From positions 1 through 45,012 of the forward strand of contig JAFSEB010000081.1 of NCBI GenBank assembly GCA_017435905.1: a DNA stretch of 45,012 nt. Direction: 5' to 3'. The notes beneath the pieces were generated by a model. It was not told where the DNA came from. It ran no database searches and saw only the letters and a list, made by a program, of their open reading frames with translations. Within the stretch, counting starts at the first letter, position 1. Each line of letters opens with the position of its first letter. The stretch comes from Clostridia bacterium (GTDB lineage Bacteria; Bacillota; Clostridia; Christensenellales; CAG-138). A program made the translations under genes and the position numbers. This document shows, one piece after another, positions 1 through 8,314 of this stretch.

Positions 1-2242
1 CGGCATCATCCACCTGCTGCTGGGTGACGCCATCCGCTTCATAAACGCTCCGTGCTGCTTCCGCTGCGGCGGCGTAGGCCGCATAGCTTGCTTCTTCGTA
101 TTCGGAAGCATCGGTGGCTTCAAAGGCGGCAAGGGCTTCCGCAAGGGCGGTCTTGTCCGCCACAAACACGACAAGGGCTGCCTTTGCATCCGCAATGGCC
201 TTCACAGCGGCGTTCACCGCTTCCTGAGTGGGCTTGTCCGCCGCAAGAAGGGCTTCGCCGGCTGCCACCGCATCCGCATAGGCCTTTGCGCTTTGTGCGG
301 TATAGCCGGCGGCGTTGAAGGTTTCGTATTCCTTTACGGCAGCTTCAAGGGCAGCAACATCCGCCACAGCGTAAATGTCGCCCACCTCCGCTTCGCCTGC
401 AGGCGCAGCGCCGAAGGTATACCACTGTGCGGTGAAGGAGGAGTAGTTGTCCGCATCCTTGTTCCACGCCTTTGCACCTGCGCTGCGCAGCATGGGCACG
501 ATGTCGTTCATCACCTGCGCCTCGGTACGCAGGGAGGGATCGTCACACCAGACGCAGAAGGCGCTGCCCTTCACTTTGGCGGCGGTGGTGCTGTTCACCT
601 CGCTGCCGCTGGGGGTGAAGACGTAGGGGTTCCACTCGTTATAAATGGATTGCGCATTGGTCTTGGGATAATCCGTGCCGTTGAAGTAGGATTCCATCAG
701 CACGTAGTAGTTATAGGTGTTGATGTAGTTGTAGAGGGAATAGCCTTCGGTGACATACTCCTCCGGTGTGGCATTGCTGCTGTAGGACCAGTATTCCACA
801 TCGATGTTCTTATCGAGGGTAACCACCTGCTTCCAGCCGGTATCGTGATCACGCAGGGCGTCATCGTTCCACATACGGGTGGAGGTGAAACCCTTGCTGC
901 GCACGAGGTCGTTGAGGTCGTTCATGTAGTACATGAAGGCATCGTAAGCCACGGCCTTGTTGTAATTGGCTGCACCGTCCTGCTTGGCACGGTTCTGGGC
1001 ATAGGTCTTCCAGTGATCGAGCTGCTGCCAGCGGGTCGCCGTGGAGGTGGAGACCACTGCGGAGCCCCAGCCGAGAAGTTCATCGCCGCCGATATCGAAG
1101 GTACGGCTGCCGATGCTGTAGAACAGCTCCGCATATTCTTCGATGAGGCTCTTGGTGAACGCTGTGGCGATGGTGTTGGAAATATCGATGCCGCGGGAAT
1201 AATCCGCATTGCGGGAGCCCTTTACCAGCGTGGTACTGCCGTTATAAGAGAAATAATTGCCGATGCCGTAGGCAGAGGTCAGGATCTGCGTCTTCTTGCC
1301 GCTGCTGCTCACGGTATAGCCCACATAGGTGGTGCCGTTGTGGGTCATGTTATAGGTAGTGCCGTTGTAGCTAAAGGTGATACCGCCGCTTTGCTTCGCC
1401 TTTTCGTTGAAGCGCTTCACGATCATGTTCATGTGACCGGGGCTGTCAAAGGAGGGCACGATATCCACATGGTACAGCTTGGCCACAGCCGCCACTTCCT
1501 TCAGCTCCGCCTGGGTCAGGTACTTATCCTTATCCGCAAGGTAGGCGGCGTTGGAGGTAAGATCCTGCTTCACGCAAAGGCTGCCGTCGCTGCCGTTGAG
1601 CCAGGGGTACAGCTTGGTCTCAAGGCGAAGGCCCATCTCCTCGGAAAAATGCAGGGCAAGGGAGTTCATTTCCGCCCAGGACATTTCCTTGATGACCTCG
1701 ATCAGCCAATCCTTGGTGAAGTACTTGCGGCCGTTGTCAAGGGAGAAGCTGCGCTCCGCCACATCGGGCGCATCGGAAAGGGAGGATACGGAATTCGCCA
1801 GCAAAAGCTGCTTGATGACCTTGCGGCAGCCGTAGAAAAGACCGTCCGCATCGGAAGCATATACGCTGCAGCTGCCGCCTGCACGGGTCACGATCTCGTA
1901 GCCCTGTGCCGGGATGGATGCATCCGCATCAAGGATCAGGATGATATCGTTCCCGCCGGCCTTTTCCGCCGGTCCGAAACTGATGGGCAGCGCTGTGCCG
2001 GTGACCTTTTCCGCCAGTTCCGCCGCAAAGAGCTTCACCTGTGCAAGGAGGGCCTCATCCTCAAGAGAAGCGCTTTCCGTTTCCGCCAGGTAGATCTCCG
2101 TTCCTGCGGCAAGGGTGAACTCGCCGTCGGAAAGAAGGCCCCAGGTGCCGGTCTCGGCAAAAGCGGGCATGGAAACGCTCAGTGCGAAAACAAGCGCAAG
2201 CACCAGCGCTGTTTTCTTCATGTGGGGTCCGGATTGGTTCAT
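1..2242 (-). CDS. Secreted GH20 beta-N-acetylhexosaminidase, C-terminus beyond window
   Basis: The frame is open from an ATG at 2242 to the left edge, about 747 residues, with no stop, so the gene is incomplete. It starts with a signal peptide (Lys-Lys, a long Ala/Leu/Val core, then AFAE). A GH20 catalytic barrel follows: an RSFSLDNGRKYF-type entry, DSPGHMN near the middle, and FDIGGDE with the catalytic Asp387-Glu388 pair. Further on is AFCVWCDDPSLRTE, typical of the end of GH20 domains. From about residue 620 the chain becomes Ala-rich and helical, with repeats resembling FIVAR domains (KPTQEAVNAAVKAIADAKAAL, then a second unit). GH20 enzymes remove terminal GlcNAc, GalNAc or lacto-N-biose from glycans; the exact substrate cannot be told. 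The start overlaps the stop of the kinase gene (ATGA), so translation is probably coupled. A GAAAGGA site also precedes ATG 2242; an internal ATG at 2221 is an alternative start. Confidence 0.85.
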   Translation of the reverse strand, partial: MNQSGPHMKKTALVLALVFALSVSMPAFAETGTWGLLSDGEFTLAAGTEIYLAETESASLEDEALLAQVKLFAAELAEKVTGTALPISFGPAEKAGGNDIILILDADASIPAQGYEIVTRAGGSCSVYASDADGLFYGCRKVIKQLLLANSVSSLSDAPDVAERSFSLDNGRKYFTKDWLIEVIKEMSWAEMNSLALHFSEEMGLRLETKLYPWLNGSDGSLCVKQDLTSNAAYLADKDKYLTQAELKEVAAVAKLYHVDIVPSFDSPGHMNMIVKRFNEKAKQSGGITFSYNGTTYNMTHNGTTYVGYTVSSSGKKTQILTSAYGIGNYFSYNGSTTLVKGSRNADYSRGIDISNTIATAFTKSLIEEYAELFYSIGSRTFDIGGDELLGWGSAVVSTSTATRWQQLDHWKTYAQNRAKQDGAANYNKAVAYDAFMYYMNDLNDLVRSKGFTSTRMWNDDALRDHDTGWKQVVTLDKNIDVEYWSYSSNATPEEYVTEGYSLYNYINTYNYYVLMESYFNGTDYPKTNAQSIYNEWNPYVFTPSGSEVNSTTAAKVKGSAFCVWCDDPSLRTEAQVMNDIVPMLRSAGAKAWNKDADNYSSFTAQWYTFGAAPAGEAEVGDIYAVADVAALEAAVKEYETFNAAGYTAQSAKAYADAVAAGEALLAADKPTQEAVNAAVKAIADAKAALVVFVADKTALAEALAAFEATDASEYEEASYAAYAAAAEAARSVYEADGVTQQQVDDA

Positions 2243-3060
2243 GGTGATTTCCTTTCTTCTATAAAATGCAGGGCAGTTTCCGCAGCGCTCTCCTTTGGGG
2301 TGCAGCGAAGGGAGAACACAGGGATGCTCTTCTGCAATTTTACAAGTTCATCAAGAAGGCGGCCGTTGAAGTCCGCATCCTTCTCATCCTTTACGGCAGC
2401 GCTGTAAAGTGCCATCAGCGCACTGCGGGGCGAAAGCTCCGCTGCGCTGTCCTCTGCCGCTTTTGTTAACACATACACCGCCCGAAGGGGTGCGCCGTCA
2501 TTCACATGGATCCCCGAACTGCCTGCCACGGGGCTGCCCCATGCCATGGGTGTGCCCGCTGCGCTGATAAGGGCTTTATCCCCGTTAAGGAGCCTTGCGC
2601 CGAAGCGCTGCTGCCAAAGCCCGGCATGGGTGGACTTGCCGCCCCCCGACGGGGCGATAAAGCAGTACGCCATGCCGCCAAGCTCCACAAGGGAGGCGTG
2701 CAGCAGCACCCTGCCGTGGGGCAGAAGCAGCCGCTCCATGGGGATGTAATTGAGCCAGTTGCCGTTTTGCGAAAAGCCCTGCCGAAACGCTTCCGGCACA
2801 AGGAGCGTATACATGTTCGCCCCCGATGCATACAGGGCGATGCACGCATCCCCCGAAAGCATCTTTTTCCGCAGCGGCGTGCCTTCCGCCTCCCCCTTGT
2901 CCGAAAAGCGGACGGCGATGCGGATATCCGCCCGGTCGGGGCAGGGATCCGCCGCAAGGAAGGACAAAAAGCACTTCGGCACGGTCAATTCTTCTTCCGC
3001 ATCAACGCAAAGCAGCAGTTCGGATAATTTGAAGCTGTATCCGAACTGCATACTGTGCAT
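2239..3060 (-). CDS. HprK-like P-loop serine kinase family protein
   Basis: This 273-residue protein resembles the C-terminal domain of HPr kinase/phosphorylase as found in stand-alone proteins of gut Firmicutes, not the two-domain HprK of carbon catabolite control. It has HASLVELGG at about residue 121, the Walker A loop APSGGGKST at 136-144, and NGDKALI at 159-165, whose Asp is likely catalytic. The first 110 residues match no domain I recognise. Related kinases are found beside PqqD-like proteins and small precursor peptides; in the paeninodin lasso peptide cluster such a kinase phosphorylates the precursor's C-terminal serine. Here it follows a 77-residue peptide ending in Ser by only 3 bases, and its stop overlaps the GH20 start. 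No clear Shine-Dalgarno precedes ATG 3060 or the internal ATG at 3051, which suggests translational coupling. The kinase fold is well supported; the substrate is inferred. Confidence 0.8.
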   Translation of the reverse strand: MHSMQFGYSFKLSELLLCVDAEEELTVPKCFLSFLAADPCPDRADIRIAVRFSDKGEAEGTPLRKKMLSGDACIALYASGANMYTLLVPEAFRQGFSQNGNWLNYIPMERLLLPHGRVLLHASLVELGGMAYCFIAPSGGGKSTHAGLWQQRFGARLLNGDKALISAAGTPMAWGSPVAGSSGIHVNDGAPLRAVYVLTKAAEDSAAELSPRSALMALYSAAVKDEKDADFNGRLLDELVKLQKSIPVFSLRCTPKESAAETALHFIEERKSP

Positions 3061-3063
3061 GTT

Positions 3064-3297
3064 TTAAGATGTGAATGCGAATACCGTATAGCTGTGGTAG
3101 CAGATGGTATCGTGGCTGTAGCGGTCTACAAAGGTCTTTGTACAGCCGACGTCAAAGTAGTTTTGGGACAGAAAATATTCCATATCCGCTTTATAGGCTG
3201 CCTCGTTGGGACCGTCAAAGCAATTCGTGGCGATGGGGCGGTCCAGCATCAGTTCCTCCACATAGACGGAGGGTTTTTCATAGGGAAGCTTTTTCAT
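3064..3297 (-). CDS. Small Cys-containing peptide, candidate modified precursor
   Basis: This 77-residue peptide has a good ribosome site (GGGAGG, about 9 bases upstream) and lies 15 bases after the secreted-protein gene. It opens with MKKLPYEKPSVYVEELMLD, a pattern (basic start, YEKP, then a beta-like acidic stretch) that recurs in short proteins of gut Clostridia beside PqqD and HprK-like genes. Three cysteines lie at 26, 52 and 66. The C-terminal half is rich in Tyr, His, Phe and Asp and ends in FAFTS, with Ser as the last residue. There is no signal peptide or double-glycine leader motif. Seen directly: a short gene between a large secreted protein and a P-loop kinase. Inferred: it is the substrate, with the PqqD-like protein binding the N-terminal part and the kinase acting on Ser or Thr. 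It could instead be an accessory protein. Confidence 0.7.
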   Translation of the reverse strand: MKKLPYEKPSVYVEELMLDRPIATNCFDGPNEAAYKADMEYFLSQNYFDVGCTKTFVDRYSHDTICYHSYTVFAFTS

Positions 3298-3312
3298 GTT
3301 CCTGTTCCTCCC

Positions 3313-6300
3313 TTACTTAATGGTGACGCTGACGGTTTCCGTGTTGGCAGAAACAAGTCCTTCAGCATCAAGAAGCTGCACGGTGAAATCAAGCACCTGT
3401 CCGCGCTCGCCCGTTACGGTGAACACAAGGGTGAAGGTAACGACGCCGTCCTTTTCGGTGCGGTTTGCCTTCTTAAGCTCCACCTGCTCGCCGTTTGCAT
3501 CATAAACAACGGCCTCCGCAGCAAGGGTGCTGCTCTTCACCGCCAGCGATGCCGCCTTGCCGCTGACAACGTTGGCTGCCTTGAGGGCTGCGCTGTCCAC
3601 GGTGAGCGCTTCGTTCACGGCGGCCACGGGTTCTTCCTGTTCGGGAGCTTCCGGTTCGGGAGCTTCCGGTTCTTCCGTGCCGGGCATGGTCTCGGTGGGA
3701 CGTTCCACCTTGGGTGCAACGTAGCTATAATACTTTTTGACCTCACCAAGGGCGGTATTGGGCGTGTTCGGCAGACCCTCATCGGGATCGAAATCGCTCA
3801 TTTCCATGGCAGGCGCCGCAAACTCGATCTCATAGCCTGCGATCTTCAGGCTGGTGAAAGCCAGCACTTCGATCAAGTTTTCGTTGGAGACCGCACCGAT
3901 CATCACAAGGTAGCGGCCGTCATCGCCCAGCACCAGATCTTTCACATCCACGGTGTAATACTGTTCCGTGCCGCTGTAGATCTTATAATTGGCGGTTTCG
4001 TTATCAAAGGCATCGATAAATACATTCGCCGTGCTGCCGTAGACAAGGTCCACATAGCCGTTGCTTTCGGTGGCGGAATCCGCCTTGCGGTGGGCGCCGA
4101 TCTCGATGGTCCTTGCGCTTTCGGGCACGTTTTCATCGGGCGTCAGGAAGAAGGCGATGACCGTGGTGGTGGAGGTAGGATCGAGATACAGCTCATTATT
4201 GGGGCCGAAGCTCATGTATTCGTCCACATCCGCAGCGGTGGTGAGCACGAGACCGCTGCCGGTGGTATCTTCGATGACGGTGTCGCCCGCCATGAGCAGG
4301 AGCTCATCGCCGGTATTGGAGATATCCGCATAGATGGCGCTGCCATCCTCGATGAGCTGCTTCACCTCGAAGAATTCTGCCTGATATTCCTCGGGGTTGT
4401 AGTAATCAAGCGCCTTTTCATCGCTCAGCGGCCCGTAGATGCGGATGCCGTCGATGTAAAGGATGCGGCTGATGGTCTCACCCTTGATGACACGCTCGCC
4501 GGCGGCATTCACCACAACACGGTAGGTATCGTGGGGCAGACCCGTGATGGAGATGATGGGCACCTGATACAGATCGCCGCCCTTGCTTTCGGTGATGACG
4601 GGCTTGTAAGTGTATTCCTGCCAGTTGCCGCTGTCATCCTTCGTCTGCACGGAAACATCGATCACGGCGTAGGTGTACACATCCACATGGACGGGACCGT
4701 ACTTCACGTTGTCCGCATTGGTGACGACGTAATAGTAGGAATCCATGCCGGTGCCGGCGGCAGCGTGGGAGATGCCGTTTTCGTCATCCACGGTGGCACG
4801 GGGGTTGACGGCGGTGCTGTCCGGATTGCCGGAGGCGTTGGTGATGGCAACTGTGCCGCCGGTGAGGTGGGGAACCGTAAGGCCATCCCTCTGGTATGCC
4901 TTGATGATGGGGTCGATGGCCTCAGCGTAGGTGATGTTGACGCTGCTGTTGAGCACGAATTCGGCGGTGCCGTCATCCTGCACCACGTTGTTGCCCCAGG
5001 AATACAGGTGGAAGGAATCGATGGTCACGCTCTGCTTGCGCACCACATAATCCGCCTGGCCGTTCAGGATGCGGTCGGCGTTTTCCACCTTTGCGGTGGT
5101 GTACACCACGTTGGGGAAGGAATGGGTGCCGTCGCCGTTGTCCACCCACTCGTTTGCGGTGCCGCCGGTGCCGTCCGCATTGTAGTGGGCAAGAAGCAGG
5201 TCGCTCCAGGTGGTCTCGCTGTTGAGGGTGATGCTGTCCGCACTCAGGTAGGTGTTGAGCTTCGGATCGCTGAAGGTGAGGTTTTCAAGGGCTGCGGCAC
5301 CGTTGTTCTGCAGCGTGAACTGGTAGTTCACGGGCAGGGCGGGGTCGATAAAGCCGTTGTAGCCCACCTCGCTGCCGTTCTGGTAGCCGGTCTTGGTGGT
5401 GACCATGGAGGGGTCGGCGATCTGGATGTTGGTCTCGATGGCGAAGTTGGCTGCCGTGCCGTGACGCTCCATATAATAGAAGTCGAAGTCATACACGCCG
5501 CCGTCCACAAGGCCGCAGGTCGCGGCAACATCCTTGAGCTGGATGGTCACCTCGGAAATGGCGTGGGCGCCGCCAAGGTCCACGGCAAGCTCGTTGTTGA
5601 TGAACAGGTACACGTCATCATCGCCGGTGAAGGTGAAGTACTGGTTCGCATCCTCACGGTACACGAACTGGGCATGACCTTCAAGGGAAAGGTTGTAGTT
5701 GTTCCTGCCGTAAAGCTCGGCATTCGTGCCGTAGCCGCTGATATCAAGGGCTTTGCTGCCGGTGATGCCGTAGCCATCGTTGGGGATGGGGTTAAAGTGG
5801 TTATCGTAGGTGGTCATGCCGTAGCCCCAGCCGGAAACGTTGCCGGGCGCATTGACCTGCTGGGTGTTGTAGATAAGACCGTTGGTGCTGTCGTATGCGG
5901 TTTCGGTATAGGCGGAGCTGAACTTGTAGCAAACCTCGCCTGCAGCGTTGGTGGTCTCGATGAGCTGCAGCTCATGGTAGGGGTTATTGAGCGCTTTGCC
6001 GTAACCGGTGTTGGTGGTGAAGGTGCTGTGCAGCAGGAAGTAGGCGGCTTCATAATAGGTATCGCAATCCGCCGGGTGAACGAGGGCGCCGCTGTTGAAG
6101 CGGCTCTTTGCATCGCTGTAGGTGCCGGTGCCGCCGTTGATGTTCTCACGCAGCACGGTGGCAAGGTCCTTATTGCCGAGCTCTGCCAGCTTTTCGCCCT
6201 GCACGAAGTTGTAGTTATAGGAGCCGTCCGCATTCTTTTCGGGCACGGCAAGGGACTTTTCAAGCACCCATGCAAGGTAGTCCACCACTTTCTGCTTGTA

Positions 6301-7371
6301 GACGAGGTTCTTGCTCGAAGCGGAGATGGAAGGCTCGACAAGACCCACCCTGGCACGGCCGCCGTGCAGCTGCTGCCTGGCGCCGTTTTCAAGGGTCACG
6401 TCAAGGTACTTTGCGCCCTCCACGTTGTAATACTTGGACCACACGAGCGCCCTGTAGAGATCGCCGCCCGGAATATCCACGCTGGTGATGTTGCCATAGC
6501 TGCTTTCGCTGCTGGAACCGGGCTGGATGGCGCCGAGGTAGCTATGCATGAAAGCATCCACATCGCCGTTCGGGTTCATGGTGTGGGTGGACTTGGTATA
6601 GTCCATGGTGGCACGGTTCGGCATCAGCAGGCCGTAGAGCATGTTGTTGCCCATGTGGTAGGTGTTGCCCACTTCGGATGCGCCGTTCTGCTGCAGGGAG
6701 TTGTAGGCAGAGGCTTCGGCAGCCGTTTCAAAGAACGCAACGTAGCCGATGTCGATATAGTTGCTGGAAGTAAGCTGCGGAAACAGGGTCACGTAATTGA
6801 CCGTGGCGCTGCCGCCCCCAAGGTCGATGACCACGTAGGTGAAATCGGACTTGCCGTAGCCGGCGGTGGAGAAGTTCACATAATGGTCGCCGTCGGAAGC
6901 ACGGTGACCGATGGTAGGAGCATAGGAGGAGTACGCCGCATTGGTCTTGTACTTGATGGCGGCATAGCGAAGATCGTTTCGAGTATAGCCGTCCTCACGG
7001 TAATAGTCGGAAAGCTTCCAGGTGATGTAGGAGCCGGAGCCGGTGACCGTATACCGGATATAGGCGGTGTTTTCCGTCATGCTGAAGGTGGTATTGGTAT
7101 TGGTGCTGTTCTTCATCTTCAGGCTCGGCGTTACGGAAGCATCGCCGCCGAAGATCGTAGTGCCGCCGCTGCCAATGGAATCAGCGTCGGAATACTCGAA
7201 GAGCATGCCGTCATCCGCATAGTCACGGATGGTGATGGGCAGGGACACATAGTTTACTCCTTCCGCCGCCGCCTTTGCCGCAGAGTCAAAAACGGGCAGG
7301 AAGGGAACAAGCATCGTCAGCACCAGTGCAAGTGCCGCTGTGCGGTTGAGGAAGCTGCGTGTTTTCATCAT
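3313..7371 (-). CDS. Large secreted fibro-slime domain protein
   Basis: This 1352-residue protein begins with a signal peptide (basic MMKTRSFLNR, hydrophobic core, then FDSAAKAAAEG). Residues from about 40 begin YVSLPITIRDYADDGMLFEY, an opening shared by secreted fibro-slime proteins. A fibro-slime domain lies around residues 430-660; its hallmark near residue 580 is FTFTGDDDVYLFINNELAVD followed by DLGGAH and a YDFDFYYMERH segment. Downstream are beta-rich domains like DUF11/Ig modules, then a low-complexity EEPEAPEPEAPEQEEP linker at about 1235 and a last beta-domain ending VTIK. No LPXTG sorting motif or transmembrane anchor ends the protein, so it is either released or held non-covalently. 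The start overlaps the PqqD-like stop by 4 bases. Fibro-slime domains occur in adhesins and cellulosome-like surface proteins; the ligand here is unknown. A TTG-rich upstream start is unlikely because the ATG is coupled. Confidence 0.85.
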   Translation of the reverse strand: MMKTRSFLNRTAALALVLTMLVPFLPVFDSAAKAAAEGVNYVSLPITIRDYADDGMLFEYSDADSIGSGGTTIFGGDASVTPSLKMKNSTNTNTTFSMTENTAYIRYTVTGSGSYITWKLSDYYREDGYTRNDLRYAAIKYKTNAAYSSYAPTIGHRASDGDHYVNFSTAGYGKSDFTYVVIDLGGGSATVNYVTLFPQLTSSNYIDIGYVAFFETAAEASAYNSLQQNGASEVGNTYHMGNNMLYGLLMPNRATMDYTKSTHTMNPNGDVDAFMHSYLGAIQPGSSSESSYGNITSVDIPGGDLYRALVWSKYYNVEGAKYLDVTLENGARQQLHGGRARVGLVEPSISASSKNLVYKQKVVDYLAWVLEKSLAVPEKNADGSYNYNFVQGEKLAELGNKDLATVLRENINGGTGTYSDAKSRFNSGALVHPADCDTYYEAAYFLLHSTFTTNTGYGKALNNPYHELQLIETTNAAGEVCYKFSSAYTETAYDSTNGLIYNTQQVNAPGNVSGWGYGMTTYDNHFNPIPNDGYGITGSKALDISGYGTNAELYGRNNYNLSLEGHAQFVYREDANQYFTFTGDDDVYLFINNELAVDLGGAHAISEVTIQLKDVAATCGLVDGGVYDFDFYYMERHGTAANFAIETNIQIADPSMVTTKTGYQNGSEVGYNGFIDPALPVNYQFTLQNNGAAALENLTFSDPKLNTYLSADSITLNSETTWSDLLLAHYNADGTGGTANEWVDNGDGTHSFPNVVYTTAKVENADRILNGQADYVVRKQSVTIDSFHLYSWGNNVVQDDGTAEFVLNSSVNITYAEAIDPIIKAYQRDGLTVPHLTGGTVAITNASGNPDSTAVNPRATVDDENGISHAAAGTGMDSYYYVVTNADNVKYGPVHVDVYTYAVIDVSVQTKDDSGNWQEYTYKPVITESKGGDLYQVPIISITGLPHDTYRVVVNAAGERVIKGETISRILYIDGIRIYGPLSDEKALDYYNPEEYQAEFFEVKQLIEDGSAIYADISNTGDELLLMAGDTVIEDTTGSGLVLTTAADVDEYMSFGPNNELYLDPTSTTTVIAFFLTPDENVPESARTIEIGAHRKADSATESNGYVDLVYGSTANVFIDAFDNETANYKIYSGTEQYYTVDVKDLVLGDDGRYLVMIGAVSNENLIEVLAFTSLKIAGYEIEFAAPAMEMSDFDPDEGLPNTPNTALGEVKKYYSYVAPKVERPTETMPGTEEPEAPEPEAPEQEEPVAAVNEALTVDSAALKAANVVSGKAASLAVKSSTLAAEAVVYDANGEQVELKKANRTEKDGVVTFTLVFTVTGERGQVLDFTVQLLDAEGLVSANTETVSVTIK

Positions 7372-7724
7372 TTCGTATCCTCCAAAGAATTTATGTGAAG
7401 CAAACCGTTTTGTGCAAGCTGTGCAAAGAAGGTGCCGATATCCGCCCGTGCTTCTTCGGGCGAAACATCGAACGCTTCCAGCATTTCCGTCAGGAGCATC
7501 TCCCGGGTCATCCCCCGCTGCAGAAGCCGAAACAGGAATTTCCCCGTGGTGTTCAGTATGGCGAGCCTGCCCGATGCGCCCGCCTCGTCGGAAACGGGGA
7601 TGGCAAGGTGCTCGCCGGCGACCTCCCGAAGGGTGTACCCCGGGCGGATCCTGTAAACGGCACCGGGCGGCGCCTTGCCCGTTGGCTGCGGCGCACCGGT
7701 AATCCGCTGTGTTTCATGTGCCAT
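7368..7724 (-). CDS. PqqD-like protein (RiPP recognition element fold)
   Basis: The product is 118 residues. From about residue 25 it follows the PqqD pattern: YRIRPGYTLREVAGEHLAIP, then RLAILNTTGKFLFRLLQRG and a helical segment MTREMLLTEMLEAFDVSPEE leading to a final helix with FFAQLAQNGLL. This winged-helix fold is the RiPP recognition element that binds leader peptides for modifying enzymes. It is the first gene of the minus-strand cassette, with AAGGAGG about 7 bases before the ATG, and its stop overlaps the start of the secreted-protein gene. No radical SAM enzyme, protease or exporter is beside it in this window, which is unusual for a classical RiPP locus. PqqD-like proteins in gut Firmicutes often accompany HprK-like kinases, as here. 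Family call is firm; the partner is inferred. Confidence 0.85.
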   Translation of the reverse strand: MAHETQRITGAPQPTGKAPPGAVYRIRPGYTLREVAGEHLAIPVSDEAGASGRLAILNTTGKFLFRLLQRGMTREMLLTEMLEAFDVSPEEARADIGTFFAQLAQNGLLHINSLEDTK

Positions 7725-8097
7725 GCGCCGTCCTCCTTCCGCTGCTGTATTTCAACCGCAGTATATGGTGTTTTTGCAGGAAAAGTGCCGCTAAATGAGG
7801 GAAATTCTGTCACCGGGCGTTCCTTTTCCGCCGCCGCAGCCGGATCGTTTCCCATCATACCGCAAACGGATAAAAAATGTGTGTACTCCCGGCATGATTC
7901 CGCAAAAAAATTTATTTTGGCAGGAAGCAGGAAAACGGGATCTTCCGTCGAATATTCGGTTTACTTCTTCACATTTCCTTTTTCGAAAGAAATAATATAT
8001 TTACTTTTTCCGGCAGGAAAAACGGTGCACTTTGTCGAAGGCAATACATCCGGCCATGCACCGGAACGACCATTTCATCACGCAAGGAGGCACAAAA
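7725..8097. promoter_or_regulatory. Divergent intergenic region with candidate cassette promoter
   Basis: This 373-base gap separates the PqqD-like gene (minus) from a membrane-protein gene (plus). On the minus strand TATACT (7760-7765) lies 36 bases from the PqqD-like start and could be a -10 element, but no good -35 is 17 bases away. The part from 7890 to 8020 is markedly A+T-rich compared with its surroundings and probably holds the plus-strand promoter. I see no gene, long repeat or clear operator here. Confidence 0.3.
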
Positions 8098-8310
8098 GTG
8101 AAACTTCTCAAACGCATCGACGAAGGCTTTTTCCGCTGGTTCTGCAGCCTGCTGTTTGCAGCTGTCGCCGCCATCTGCCTTTCCGCCATGTTCGGTCACC
8201 CCTATGAATCGACCGGCTTCATGATCTCCGTCATCTTTGAAAGCATCCTCTTCCTGCTTGCCGCCGTGGGCTGCCTGTGCGGCGCAAGGCGTGTTTCGCC
8301 GCAAGAGTAA
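8098..8310 (+). CDS. Small two-helix membrane protein
   Basis: I place the start at GTG 8098 because GGAGG (8086-8090) lies 7 bases upstream; the upstream ATG codons have no such site. The resulting 70-residue protein has a short basic N-terminus (KLLKRIDEGFFRW) and two hydrophobic segments (about residues 14-33 and 44-63). It ends CGARRVSPQE. No family is recognised. The next frame opens across its end: the stop at 8308 lies 4 bases before the next ATG, and reading +1 near 8290 would join the two into one protein of about 250 residues with six membrane helices. So this may be the N-terminal part of one gene broken by, or using, a frameshift. Confidence 0.5.
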   Translation: MKLLKRIDEGFFRWFCSLLFAAVAAICLSAMFGHPYESTGFMISVIFESILFLLAAVGCLCGARRVSPQE

Positions 8311-8314
8311 AGTC

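Noticed and set aside
293..2407. A long plus-strand open frame (704 codons) and similar long antisense frames at 3055-7398, 16692-19454 and 21031-23229.
   Set aside because: Their opposite strands hold well-supported genes with signal peptides and family motifs. The antisense products are Val/Gly/His-rich and repetitive, as expected when G+C-rich codons are read backwards, and they lack ribosome sites.
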